DNA of 64,000 nucleotides, from the NCBI GenBank assembly GCA_012718915.1, contig JAAYBI010000112.1, positions 1-64,000 on the forward strand, given 5' to 3'. Of this stretch, positions 1-9,059 are shown piece after piece. Below the pieces are notes generated by a model. It saw only the letters and a list, made by a program, of their open reading frames with translations. It was not told where the DNA came from and made no database searches. The DNA comes from Clostridiaceae bacterium (GTDB lineage Bacteria; Bacillota; Clostridia; Saccharofermentanales; Saccharofermentanaceae). How positions within the stretch are numbered: position 1 is the stretch's first letter; every line of letters begins with the position of its first letter. The translations under genes were made by a program, and so were the position numbers.

Positions 1-110
1 AGGCGTCGGTGAAGGCGTCGGCGTAGGCGTCGGCGGAGGCGTCGGTGAAGGCGTCGGTGGAGGCGTTGGTGAAGGCGTCGGTGTGGGCAAAGGCGCAAAC
101 ACCGCTTTAA
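1..110 (-). repeat. Pro-Thr/Ser-Pro coding tandem repeat
   Basis: A low-complexity tract built from 6- and 12-base units of the type ggcgtc/ggtgaa. On the minus strand it reads as alternating PTP, SPTP and PPP. It forms the extracellular tail of the kinase and continues past the window edge. A shorter block of the same kind lies near 316-336, just before the beta-repeat domain. Such tracts usually act as extended wall-spanning linkers and are prone to slippage. Confidence 0.85.
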
Positions 111-2070
111 GTGTCTCATCCTGATTTGGCATCTTGTACACAAATTCCGAATTCGTGCTAACGACTACATTAGTAGAATTCACCCAGTATTTAAATTCGA
201 AACCAGCCGCAGGAAATGCACGCACAGTAACATCAAGGCCCTCCAGATATATACCGGTACCTTCTACTGTTCCGCCGCCATCGGTAACAACATTGAGTGC
301 ATATGGCGCAGGGGTCGGTGTCGGCGTCGGCGTACCGCCACGTTGAGCATCCTCCACCGTACCGACATATAGCTTAATTGAAGATCTTCTTGCTACCGGT
401 GTACCGGCAACCGGATCACTTAACAATACATACTGCTCGTTCTTTCCAAGCAACATAGCCGCTTCTGTATATTCGATTTGACCAATCAAAAGTGTTTGGT
501 CACTGATAAGTTTTTCGGCCGTCTCCATGGTAAGATTAGTCAACTGAGGCACCTCGACCGTCTCTGTCTCTTTGCTGTAGACCAGAACCACGGGAGATCC
601 CGGTACGACCGCCGTACCTGCTGCAGGCTCCGTTCGAATAACCTGACCTTGAGGATAGCTGTCCGTTACTTCGGGACGAGTAGATACTATGAATCCTTTC
701 GCCTTAAGCAACGTCACTGCCTGTTCAAGATCCATTTCTCTATATTCTTCGATGATGATCATGTCTTCGGGAACACTGACTTTGAGTATGAGCGAAGTCA
801 TTTTACTCGTCTTCTTGATCTCAGTGCCGGCAACCAAATTCTGATCAAAGATGACATTCTCTGCAAAACCCGAACGCTTTACATATTCAACTTCATATTG
901 CTCGAAAGACTGCGATTCAAACTCTCTCAGCACTTCCGTTATCGTTCTTCCGGTGTAATTACCAACGACAAATGTACTGTTTTCCGGCATGTCTATACTG
1001 TCTGCAATAGTCTTCATAATTAATGCAACAACACCAATCAATATGCCGATGATAACCGCTACTAAAAGAACGACAAGAACCACGTCTTTGACTCTTGATG
1101 CTCTTCTTCGGTCAATAGAACGCTCGATATCTCTGATTTTGCCATAACTGGGTTCTTGACGAATGGAAGAAACCGGTGCCGAAGGCTCCTCCGATCTTTT
1201 ATGACTGACCACACCGTATGCACCGGATGGGTCAACCATTAACGCATCCAGCTCAGCAACAAAATCACGAACAGAAGAATACCGATATTCCGGCGATTTT
1301 TGCATGCTCTTTTGAATAATGGCATCCAATCCGGCCGGAATGCCGGGTACATAAGCAGATGCAAAAGGAACCGGCTCTTGAAGATGTTTGACCGCAATTG
1401 CAACGGGTGTATCCCCGTCGAAAGGCAAACTTCCGGTCAGCATCTCAAAAAGCATTACGCCTAATGAATAAATATCAGATGCAGGTCCAACCAAAGCACC
1501 TCTGGCCTGTTCGGGCGAAAAATAGTGCACGGAACCAAGTGCACCACCGGATGTCAATGTGATGGTATTGCTGGTAGCGGCTCTTGCAATGCCAAAATCC
1601 GCAACTTTTGCAATGCGGTCCTTAGAAATCATTATGTTATGAGGCTTGATGTCTCTGTGAACAATACCGTTCTGGTGCGCATGATCTAGTGCCAATCCAA
1701 CCTGAATGGCTATCGGTACCGCAATTTTCCAGTCTAAATGACCATTCTGATTGATCAGGTCCTTGACGGTAATACCTTCAACAAATTCCTGAACCATATA
1801 TCGGAAGCCGCCCTCTTGACCAATACCTAATACTTTAACAATATTGGAATGAGATAATGAGGCCGACGCCTTAGCTTCCGTGTCAAATCTCTTGATGAAT
1901 TCCGTGTCAGAAGAATACTCAGCCTTCAAAATCTTGATTGCTACGCGTGATCCGGAAGATAAATCCGTCGCGAGATATACATTGGCCATTCCGCCGCTGC
2001 CAACTAAGCGAACAATGCGATATCGTCCACCAAGAACCATTCCCTCAGGGCCGTTGCTATTTACACTCAT
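1..2070 (-). CDS. prkC: PASTA-domain Ser/Thr protein kinase, C-terminus cut by window edge
   Basis: Membrane eukaryotic-type Ser/Thr kinase of the PrkC/PknB/Stk family, which senses cell-wall fragments and phosphorylates cytoplasmic targets. The frame is open for 690 codons from the ATG at 2070 to base 1, so the end is missing. Seen: glycine loop GSGGMANVY (residues 24-32), VAIK lysine 46, HRDIKPHN with catalytic Asp140, DFG Asp158, a basic stretch, one membrane helix (about 330-353), then three PASTA-like repeats (about 362-432, 434-502, 505-575). After a short PT linker comes a beta-rich repeat (about 590-655) with a WVNS core like the InlB B/Flg_new_2 family, then Pro/Thr/Ser repeats to the edge. 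The extra domains are unusual for this family. It overlaps the PP2C gene by ATGA, the classic kinase-phosphatase pair. Confidence 0.95.
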   Translation of the reverse strand, partial: MSVNSNGPEGMVLGGRYRIVRLVGSGGMANVYLATDLSSGSRVAIKILKAEYSSDTEFIKRFDTEAKASASLSHSNIVKVLGIGQEGGFRYMVQEFVEGITVKDLINQNGHLDWKIAVPIAIQVGLALDHAHQNGIVHRDIKPHNIMISKDRIAKVADFGIARAATSNTITLTSGGALGSVHYFSPEQARGALVGPASDIYSLGVMLFEMLTGSLPFDGDTPVAIAVKHLQEPVPFASAYVPGIPAGLDAIIQKSMQKSPEYRYSSVRDFVAELDALMVDPSGAYGVVSHKRSEEPSAPVSSIRQEPSYGKIRDIERSIDRRRASRVKDVVLVVLLVAVIIGILIGVVALIMKTIADSIDMPENSTFVVGNYTGRTITEVLREFESQSFEQYEVEYVKRSGFAENVIFDQNLVAGTEIKKTSKMTSLILKVSVPEDMIIIEEYREMDLEQAVTLLKAKGFIVSTRPEVTDSYPQGQVIRTEPAAGTAVVPGSPVVLVYSKETETVEVPQLTNLTMETAEKLISDQTLLIGQIEYTEAAMLLGKNEQYVLLSDPVAGTPVARRSSIKLYVGTVEDAQRGGTPTPTPTPAPYALNVVTDGGGTVEGTGIYLEGLDVTVRAFPAAGFEFKYWVNSTNVVVSTNSEFVYKMPNQDETLKAVFAPLPTPTPSPTPPPTPSPTPPPTPTPTPSPTP

Positions 2071-2822
2071 AAAGACTCCTTGGCTTCATCCGGTGTGCAA
2101 TCCACCAGAATAACTGTAATATTATCGCCGCCGCCGGCATCATTTGCCGCATCGACCAACTGCTTAGCACACGCACTCAAATCTTTGTGTTTTTTCATAA
2201 TTTTGCGAATACCTAATTCATCTACGTACCCGTAAAGGCCATCAGTGCACATCAGAATCAGGTCCCCTTCTGAAACATCAAAAGAGTAAGTGTCCGGCTC
2301 CATGTATTCATTGACGCCCAACGAACGTACAAGCACATGCCGTTTGGGATGATTCTGTGCTTCTTTCTCAGAAATTGAGCCGCGATCTACTAATTCCTGA
2401 ACCAGCGTGTGGTCTACGGTCAGTCGCTCTAAACCTGAACCATGCATGAGATATACTCGACAATCGCCGATGTGAGAGATATATAATCGCCAATCCTTAA
2501 GCACAGCCAGAGTGAGTGTTGTACCCATGCCGCGATATTCCTTATTGTCGAGCGACTGAAGATAAACGCGAACATTAGCCTTTTCTATCGTCTCGCACAA
2601 TACATTCTCAATCTGAGAAACAGACATGTCATGTTCCAATTCTCTCGGAAGCGTTGAAAGCGCAAATTCTACCGCGGTTCGACTGGCAATTTCGCCAACT
2701 GCGTGACCACCCATACCATCCGCAACGACAAACACCGTACTGTCGCCGACGCTGAGAATAGCATGAAAATCTTCGTTATTCTGACGAACCTTACCTTTGT
2801 CCGTCGCACTGGCAAATCTCAT
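2067..2822 (-). CDS. stp: PP2C-type Ser/Thr protein phosphatase
   Basis: Metal-dependent PPM/PP2C phosphatase (PrpC/Stp) that reverses phosphorylation by the neighbouring PASTA kinase. 251 residues, the normal single-domain length. Motifs in order: ATDKGKVRQNNED at the N-terminus (metal-binding Asp), VVADGMGGH (about 32-40), SHIGDCRVYL, CTDGLYGYV and the C-terminal GGGDNITVILV. Its TGA overlaps the kinase ATG (ATGA), and its own ATG overlaps the rlmN stop in the same way, so the three are probably translationally coupled. Cytoplasmic; no membrane segment is seen. Confidence 0.97.
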   Translation of the reverse strand: MRFASATDKGKVRQNNEDFHAILSVGDSTVFVVADGMGGHAVGEIASRTAVEFALSTLPRELEHDMSVSQIENVLCETIEKANVRVYLQSLDNKEYRGMGTTLTLAVLKDWRLYISHIGDCRVYLMHGSGLERLTVDHTLVQELVDRGSISEKEAQNHPKRHVLVRSLGVNEYMEPDTYSFDVSEGDLILMCTDGLYGYVDELGIRKIMKKHKDLSACAKQLVDAANDAGGGDNITVILVDCTPDEAKESL

Positions 2823-3856
2823 ATTGTCTCCTGCATACCCCTGCGAAGTTGGCCGCAGGCTGCCATAATATCTGAACCCATCTCACGTCTGAGTGTGACG
2901 GTCATTTTGTTCTTTTCTAAAACTGACATAAATGACTTGACTCTATCCTTTGAGCTCTTCTTGTATAGACCGCCGGGAAACTCATTAGCCGCTATCAAGT
3001 TGATGTGACAATGAATCCCGCGAAGCAGTACGGCCAGTTCCCGGGCTTGTTCGTCCGAATCATTCACCCCTGACAATAAAGCATACTCAAAAGTAATTCT
3101 TCTTCCTGTCTTATCTACATATTGTCGGCAGGCATCAATGAGTTCTTTAAGAGGATACCTCTGTGCAATAGGCATCAATTGTCGACGCAATGTATCATTG
3201 GGCGCATGCAATGACACCGATAGATTAACTTGCATACCAATACACATGAATTCTATCATCTGAGGAATCAGTCCGCAAGTTGAAACCGTGATGTGTCGAG
3301 CACCAAGATTCAGACCATTCTCATCATTTATCCTTTTGAAAAATAGTTTTAATTGTTCAAAATTGTCGAACGGCTCCCCTATACCCATGATAACGACGCG
3401 AGAGATTCGCTCATTTACAAGCATTGCCGGTATAGCCACTTGTGCCAACAGTTCTCCACAGGAAAGATCTCTGCCAAATCCGGCTTTGGCAGACGCACAA
3501 AAACTACAACTCATTTTGCACCCGGCCTGAGAAGAAATACAAACCGAAAGACCCGTTGAATAGCGCATCAGAACGGTTTCGATTCGATGGCCGTCATGCA
3601 ATTCGAACAGCCATTTTTTCGTCCCGTCTTTTTGAGAAGTCTTTTCGTCGATGACTCTGAAGCTATCGGTAATAAAATCATCCCGTAACGCTTCACGAAT
3701 GTTTTGCGGAAGATTCGTCATTCTCTCAGGGTCAACAATCCCTTTGCCAAACCAATCGAAAACTTGCTTGGCTCGGAATGAAGGAAAGCCTCGTTGCAGA
3801 ACCCATAGTCTCAAATCATTAATATCATTATCCATGATAAATCGTTTGTTGCTCAT
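2819..3856 (-). CDS. rlmN: Dual-specificity 23S rRNA/tRNA adenine-C2 methyltransferase
   Basis: Radical-SAM enzyme that methylates C2 of A2503 in 23S rRNA and A37 in some tRNAs. The [4Fe-4S] cluster motif is GCKMSCSFC (CxxxCxxC). The family's GMGEP loop appears as GIGEP, and the conserved C-terminal cysteine is in AACGQL. I chose the ATG at 3856 (345 residues) because it has a GAGGCG ribosome site and an exact ATGA overlap with the rsmB stop. An in-frame start at 3895 would intrude 43 bases into rsmB. It lies inside the rsmB-rlmN-PP2C-kinase chain, a conserved Bacillota order. Confidence 0.96.
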   Translation of the reverse strand: MSNKRFIMDNDINDLRLWVLQRGFPSFRAKQVFDWFGKGIVDPERMTNLPQNIREALRDDFITDSFRVIDEKTSQKDGTKKWLFELHDGHRIETVLMRYSTGLSVCISSQAGCKMSCSFCASAKAGFGRDLSCGELLAQVAIPAMLVNERISRVVIMGIGEPFDNFEQLKLFFKRINDENGLNLGARHITVSTCGLIPQMIEFMCIGMQVNLSVSLHAPNDTLRRQLMPIAQRYPLKELIDACRQYVDKTGRRITFEYALLSGVNDSDEQARELAVLLRGIHCHINLIAANEFPGGLYKKSSKDRVKSFMSVLEKNKMTVTLRREMGSDIMAACGQLRRGMQETI

Positions 3857-5235
3857 ATTATTCGCCTCATTTTCGCAATGAAAAATCCATCGCACAGATC
3901 TTTATCGGGATAGAAAGTAATCATGCCGTTTCTTGCGTCTTCTGATCTATTTTCATCGCCTTGAATAAGCTGATCCGGCAAAATGTCTCCTAAATCCGTC
4001 GAACAAAAACTGCCATCCGTTTTTTCGAGAAAGTATGCCACGACTTCCTGGTTTTCAAGAGGATTGATGGTGCATGTGCAGTATATCAGCGTCCCCCCCG
4101 GTTTCACAAACTCCGATGCTTTTAATATCATCTCCCGTTGTAAAGGCAATAACGACATAATACTTTCGTAGTTCGCCCGAAGTCGAATATCCGGTTTCTT
4201 ACCCAACAATCCCAAACCGCTGCAAGGAACATCAATCAAAACTACATCATAGTGCAATGCCCATTCCGGTCGATATTCAATCAGTTTCAAAACGTCCGAA
4301 GAATATGTTGTCACATTCTTAATGCCCAGACGTTCGAGATTCTCATCGATAAGCTTCGTTCTGGATACGTTGAGATCCACTGCAGCGATTGATGCCCGGT
4401 CACCACTCAATTCAGCTAAATATGTTGTCTTTCCACCGGGCGCGGCGCACAGATCAAGTATCTGATGCATAGGCTTTGGTTCTGCTATAACGGCTGCCAT
4501 CATCGGCGCTTCATCTTGTACCACGAAGTATCCGTTTTCGTATGCTTTAAGATCCCGCAGCGCATTTTCACCGAGAGAAATTCTGATTGAATCCGGGGCG
4601 AAATAGCCGGGTTCAGCTTCAACTTGTTCTTCCTTCAAATAATCAATCAAGGTATTCGGCTTAATCCTGAGTGCGTTAGCTCTCACCGAAATCGGTCGCT
4701 TTTCGAAATACGCTTGGGCTATTTCTTGCGCACGCTGTTTGCCGAACCATTTGATAAATAGCCCGCTGACCTCTTTGTTGAGTGCATATCTGACATAAAA
4801 AGGACTTTTTTCGTAATCGGAAAGGATGGCCTCTCGTCGTGAAGCGAGGGATCGTAATAACCCATTTACGAGACGAACCGCCCCGGGATTGATTTCTTTT
4901 TTGGCTATTTCAACAGACGTGTTAACGGCAGCGAATTCCGGAACTGAATGAGAAAACAATAATTGCCAGACGCCCATTCGAAGTATAACCCGACATTTAG
5001 CATCCAAGTCCTTATTCTTATCCGTCAATCCCTTGTCAATGTAATAGTCCAACGTCACGGTGTATGTCAAAACACCATAGAACATTGCGCCGAGAAAAGC
5101 CTTATCTTGACTCGATACTTCTCTGTGTTGTTCAAGAAATGAAGCCAGAACCAGATTGGAATAGGAATCGCGGTAATATACATCGTATAAAAGCCGAAAA
5201 CATATCCGGCGAACACTCAGTGAATCAGCAGTCAT
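3853..5235 (-). CDS. rsmB: 16S rRNA (cytosine-967-C5) methyltransferase
   Basis: RsmB/Sun methylates C967 of 16S rRNA using SAM. At 460 residues it is typical: an N-terminal NusB-like helical domain (about 1-140), a linker, then a Rossmann methyltransferase domain. Motifs: ILDLCAAPGGKTTYLA (SAM binding), DVPCSGLGLLGKKPD with one catalytic Cys, and YCTCTINPLENQ with the second. Its ATG shares a base with the fmt stop (TAATG), so translation is probably coupled. Confidence 0.97.
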   Translation of the reverse strand: MTADSLSVRRICFRLLYDVYYRDSYSNLVLASFLEQHREVSSQDKAFLGAMFYGVLTYTVTLDYYIDKGLTDKNKDLDAKCRVILRMGVWQLLFSHSVPEFAAVNTSVEIAKKEINPGAVRLVNGLLRSLASRREAILSDYEKSPFYVRYALNKEVSGLFIKWFGKQRAQEIAQAYFEKRPISVRANALRIKPNTLIDYLKEEQVEAEPGYFAPDSIRISLGENALRDLKAYENGYFVVQDEAPMMAAVIAEPKPMHQILDLCAAPGGKTTYLAELSGDRASIAAVDLNVSRTKLIDENLERLGIKNVTTYSSDVLKLIEYRPEWALHYDVVLIDVPCSGLGLLGKKPDIRLRANYESIMSLLPLQREMILKASEFVKPGGTLIYCTCTINPLENQEVVAYFLEKTDGSFCSTDLGDILPDQLIQGDENRSEDARNGMITFYPDKDLCDGFFIAKMRRII

Positions 5236-6203
5236 TACTCTTCACCAAAAACTTCCGACACGGTGTAATTATGTGCGCATTCTTCAGAGAACATTCGCCG
5301 GCAGGATTCCGGCTGGATGCAGGATAGACACAGAACACCCTGTCCGCAAGCAACTGCGAGAACATCTTTATGCGCACACAGAATAGTCCCGGGTTTTGGA
5401 TCAGCAACATGACTCCGGTAATCACATAATATCTTGCATTGATCAGACTCCACGTAAGAACAGTGAACCTTTAGCATGCGTCCCTTATATGTTGTATATG
5501 CTGCGGGCCATATACTAAATGCACGAATTTGATTATGTATCTGCATCGAAGTTAAAGACCAATCAATGCGGCCCTGTTCTTTGGTTATTGGAGGAGCATA
5601 AGTTGCAAGCGAGTGATTCTGAGGGACAGGCACGATCTTGCCTTCCAAATAATCAGGCAACGTATTAAGGAGAAGTTCTGTACCTAGAACAGATAGTTCA
5701 TCCATAAGCATAGCGGCGTTAGTATCAAGACTGATGGGCATTTCAGCAACAGCTACAATATCTCCTGTATCCATACCTTCATCCATTCGCATGATCGTCA
5801 CACCGGTTTTTTCTTCGCCGTTATAAATAGCCCATTGGACCGGAGCCGCACCACGATATTGAGGAAGTAACGACCCGTGAACATTAAGGCAACCGAATTG
5901 GGGAACTTTCAGGATGTTAGCGGGAAGTATCTTGCCATAAGCTGCGGTGACAATCAAATCCGGCGCTAATGAAGTCATTAATTCTTCGGCTTCCTGCCCG
6001 CGAATCGAAGCCGGTTGATATACCGGAATGCCCAGAGATTGAGCAGATTGCTTGACGGCAGGCTCAACCAGATGAAGCTTCCGTCCCGCAGGCTTATCCG
6101 GCTGCGCGAAACAAGCGACAACGTTGTAGCCGGAACGACATAAGCCTTCCAGCACGCGAGCAGCAAAAGCGGGCGTTCCCATAAAGATAATTCGCGTATT
6201 CAA
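5235..6203 (-). CDS. fmt: Methionyl-tRNA formyltransferase
   Basis: Formylates initiator Met-tRNA with 10-formyl-THF. 322 residues. Shows MGTPAFAARVLEGL at the N-terminus and the catalytic NVHGSLLPQYRGAAP segment, followed by GMDTGDI; the C-terminal tRNA-binding domain is present. The start is TTG at 6203, overlapping the def stop (TTGA), with a GGAGGT-like ribosome site inside the end of def. The def-fmt order is conserved: formyl groups are added by Fmt and later removed by Def. It lies downstream of priA and upstream of rsmB. Confidence 0.97.
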   Translation of the reverse strand: MNTRIIFMGTPAFAARVLEGLCRSGYNVVACFAQPDKPAGRKLHLVEPAVKQSAQSLGIPVYQPASIRGQEAEELMTSLAPDLIVTAAYGKILPANILKVPQFGCLNVHGSLLPQYRGAAPVQWAIYNGEEKTGVTIMRMDEGMDTGDIVAVAEMPISLDTNAAMLMDELSVLGTELLLNTLPDYLEGKIVPVPQNHSLATYAPPITKEQGRIDWSLTSMQIHNQIRAFSIWPAAYTTYKGRMLKVHCSYVESDQCKILCDYRSHVADPKPGTILCAHKDVLAVACGQGVLCLSCIQPESCRRMFSEECAHNYTVSEVFGEE

Positions 6204-6664
6204 GTTGTCTCTTCGACCTCCACCAGTTTATCGACAAAGAGTACACCTTCCAGATGGTCATATTCATGGCAAATACATATTGCTAATAATCCCTCGGCTT
6301 CTAGTTCGAAACTCTCACCCTTACGGTTCTGTGCCTTGATGATTAGTTTTTCAGGACGTTCCACGGTACCGCCACGCTCAGGCACAGATAAACAACCCTC
6401 TGAGCTCATGACTTTTCCCTCCGAACTCACAATTTCCGGGTTCACAAACTCTAATAGACCATGTTCGTCACCAACATCAACAACAAAAACACGCCTCAAG
6501 ATTCCTACCTGAGGAGCAGCCAAGCCAATACCACGATTTTCGAAGGACATGGTCTCAATCATATCATCAATCAACTCAGAGAGACGATCATCAAAAACCG
6601 TCACTTCTCTGGCCTTTTTTCGTAAAACTTCATCGCCAATGACGCAAATATTTCGCAGTGCCAT
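6200..6664 (-). CDS. def: Peptide deformylase
   Basis: Metalloenzyme that removes the N-formyl group from nascent proteins. 154 residues, normal for the family. All three motifs are visible: GIGLAAPQVG, EGCLSVP (metal-binding Cys) and HEYDH (two His ligands and the catalytic Glu). The third motif has Tyr where Phe is commoner, a conservative change. An AGAGGT site precedes the ATG. It follows priA by 27 bases and overlaps fmt. Confidence 0.97.
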   Translation of the reverse strand: MALRNICVIGDEVLRKKAREVTVFDDRLSELIDDMIETMSFENRGIGLAAPQVGILRRVFVVDVGDEHGLLEFVNPEIVSSEGKVMSSEGCLSVPERGGTVERPEKLIIKAQNRKGESFELEAEGLLAICICHEYDHLEGVLFVDKLVEVEETT

Positions 6665-6691
6665 ATTAATACCTCTTTCTTTGGTTCTATT

Positions 6692-9031
6692 TTACCATAT
6701 GGGATCAATATCCATAGTTATTTTAAGTCCTGAGTCTGAATATTGCTCAGCTACTGCACGAAAAATCTGCGCTAAAGTACTTTTGTTTTTGGCTTTTATG
6801 TTCAAGCAAAAACGATATCGATCTCTCACACGATAAATAGGAGCCGGCCCCGGTCCGAATACATCAACACTCAATTCGACGCGTTGGGATTCAACCAGTT
6901 GCTCTACGAAACTCTTGATTTCCTTGGTTTTAGAAAATCCTTGCTCTTCATTTTCGGAGGACACAATCATTGTCCCCATTGCCAAAAACGGCGGGTAATG
7001 CATACGCCTTCTGAATTCAATCTCATTTTTGAAAAACGCTTCGTAATTCTGAGACGCAGCACAAATAATCAAATCGTCTTCAGGCTGGTATGTCTGTATG
7101 AAAACCCGTCCTGCTACTTCACCGCGGCCGGCACGTCCGGATGATTGCGTAATCAACTGAAAGGCCCTTTCACCGGCCTTAAAATCCGAAGCACGAACCA
7201 GCATATCCGCACTGATAATTCCCACTACCGTAACATCCGGAAAATCGTGTCCTTTCGCAATCATCTGGGTTCCGATCAAAATACTTGCCTCATGTCTTCT
7301 GAAAGTATCGAGCAATTTTGAATGCGCGTCTTTGAGTGCCGTAGTATCTTGATCCATTCTGAGTACTTTTTCTTCCGGAAATGCCTTGGCAACAGCTTGC
7401 TCAAGTTGCTGAGTACCCATCCCCATTTTCGCTTGCATCGGACTTTGACATTGCGGACATAATTCCGGAATTTTCATTGTTTGCATACAATAGTGGCAAA
7501 TCAGAAAGGGTTTTCGACCTGGCGTAGAGTGGACCGTCATTGAAACCGAACAGTGGGGGCACATAATGCTCTCGCCACAAGAGCGGCACAAAATGAAGCT
7601 CGAATACCCACGTTTATTCAAAAACAGTATCACCTGTCGACCACGAGATATTTCTTCTCTCATCGCCGCCATCAAAGGTTCCGAAATAACCGATCGATTT
7701 CCTCTTCTCAGTTCTTGTCGCATGTCCACAATGTTGACCTTAGGCAGACGAGCCTGATTAACCCGTTCTCTGAGTAATAATAGCTTGGTGTAACCCTTAA
7801 CTGCTGAATAAAAAGTCTCCACCGCAGGAGTTGCTGATCCTAAAACCAATCGGGCACAAAGCAGTTTCGCCCGCATTCTTGCGACATCACGCGCATGATA
7901 TCTCGGGTGTGTCTCGGATTTATATGAGGTATCATGCTCTTCATCAACAATGATCAGCTGAAGATCTTTCATCGGCGCAAATACTGCCGATCGCGCACCG
8001 ATAACTATGCGAGTCTTTCCCCTGCGAATGCTGTCCCACTGCTCAAATCTTTGTTTGGGCGTCAGTCGACTGTGAATCACTGCCGGAACATCGGAAAACC
8101 TTGCCGACACCCACCGAATCATCTGTGGAGTGAGCGCTATTTCCGGAACTAAAAACAAGACACTTCCGCCTTTTTTCAACACTTCCGCCGCACAATGTAA
8201 ATAAACCTCGGTTTTGCCGCTTCCGGTTACGCCGTATAGCAAAAACTCAGAATACTTATTCTTATGTGTAAATAATTCGTTGGGCTCACTATTAATATCT
8301 TCCGGCTTTGTATCACAAACAAGCGGATTGATATCGGTGCCGATTATCTCTTTGATTGCTAACGCCTGGGCAGCCGCGGGAACATGAGGTTCTTCGTTAT
8401 CCTCATCCGGCTCGACAAGTGCCGTGATTTTCTCATCCGAAGATGATGATTCGTCAATCAATTCACTCGCAGAATTCCTATCTCGAACAATTTCAATCAA
8501 TCCTCTGTCGCGAAGCGAGTGTATCGGCGACACAGAGACCGATAAAGCAATCATAATCTCCGAAACGGGAGATCGCTTACATTCCAGCAACAATTCCAAA
8601 ACACGAATCTGTGGAAGGCTCGGCAAATCTCCTTCATTTAAAGCTTCAATTGCTTTATCTTCGTCTATTAATACTGCAGTATTTCTCGTAGGAGTTTTCT
8701 TGTCTGAAACATATGCCGGAACCATTAGCCGAATGACATCACCATACGTGCATGCATAACGCGTCCGAACCGCCTCAAGTAATGCAACCTGATCCGAAGC
8801 CAGTACGGGCATTGGATCTATAACATCGATTAAGAACTTGAGCTCGTCAGAAAAAACGCTTTGATCAGAAATTTTAATGACAAGTGCGACAACACTTCGA
8901 TTAGATCTTCCGAAAGGCACGTGAACATACTGTCCGACTTGAATCACTGACAGCTTATCGTCCGGGACCTTATAATCGAATATTCGATCTATCGCAGGCA
9001 CTGCCTCGCGCAAAACGACCGATGCAATCAT
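6692..9031 (-). CDS. priA: Primosomal protein N', replication restart helicase
   Basis: 3'-5' superfamily 2 helicase that reloads the replisome at stalled forks. 779 residues. An N-terminal DNA-binding region is followed by Walker A GVTGSGKTEVYL, the DEEHD box, and a zinc-binding insert with paired CxxC motifs (CRSCG, CPHC, CHYC, CPQC), then helicase motifs TQMIAKGHDFP and GRAGR. A stretch at about 185-265, just before Walker A, is acidic and low in complexity, longer than usual. It sits between polC and def, and a GGGGG ribosome site precedes its ATG. Confidence 0.97.
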   Translation of the reverse strand: MIASVVLREAVPAIDRIFDYKVPDDKLSVIQVGQYVHVPFGRSNRSVVALVIKISDQSVFSDELKFLIDVIDPMPVLASDQVALLEAVRTRYACTYGDVIRLMVPAYVSDKKTPTRNTAVLIDEDKAIEALNEGDLPSLPQIRVLELLLECKRSPVSEIMIALSVSVSPIHSLRDRGLIEIVRDRNSASELIDESSSSDEKITALVEPDEDNEEPHVPAAAQALAIKEIIGTDINPLVCDTKPEDINSEPNELFTHKNKYSEFLLYGVTGSGKTEVYLHCAAEVLKKGGSVLFLVPEIALTPQMIRWVSARFSDVPAVIHSRLTPKQRFEQWDSIRRGKTRIVIGARSAVFAPMKDLQLIIVDEEHDTSYKSETHPRYHARDVARMRAKLLCARLVLGSATPAVETFYSAVKGYTKLLLLRERVNQARLPKVNIVDMRQELRRGNRSVISEPLMAAMREEISRGRQVILFLNKRGYSSFILCRSCGESIMCPHCSVSMTVHSTPGRKPFLICHYCMQTMKIPELCPQCQSPMQAKMGMGTQQLEQAVAKAFPEEKVLRMDQDTTALKDAHSKLLDTFRRHEASILIGTQMIAKGHDFPDVTVVGIISADMLVRASDFKAGERAFQLITQSSGRAGRGEVAGRVFIQTYQPEDDLIICAASQNYEAFFKNEIEFRRRMHYPPFLAMGTMIVSSENEEQGFSKTKEIKSFVEQLVESQRVELSVDVFGPGPAPIYRVRDRYRFCLNIKAKNKSTLAQIFRAVAEQYSDSGLKITMDIDPIW

Positions 9032-9059
9032 TTAGCGTTCCCCCTTAAGCAGTATTGTA

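Noticed and set aside
1-110. Possible CRISPR or satellite array
   Set aside because: Units are 6-12 bases with no spacers, and the region encodes a Pro/Thr linker in frame with the kinase.
478-1023. 181-codon plus-strand open frame
   Set aside because: It lies antisense to the kinase transmembrane and PASTA region, whose frame is intact and has clear motifs.
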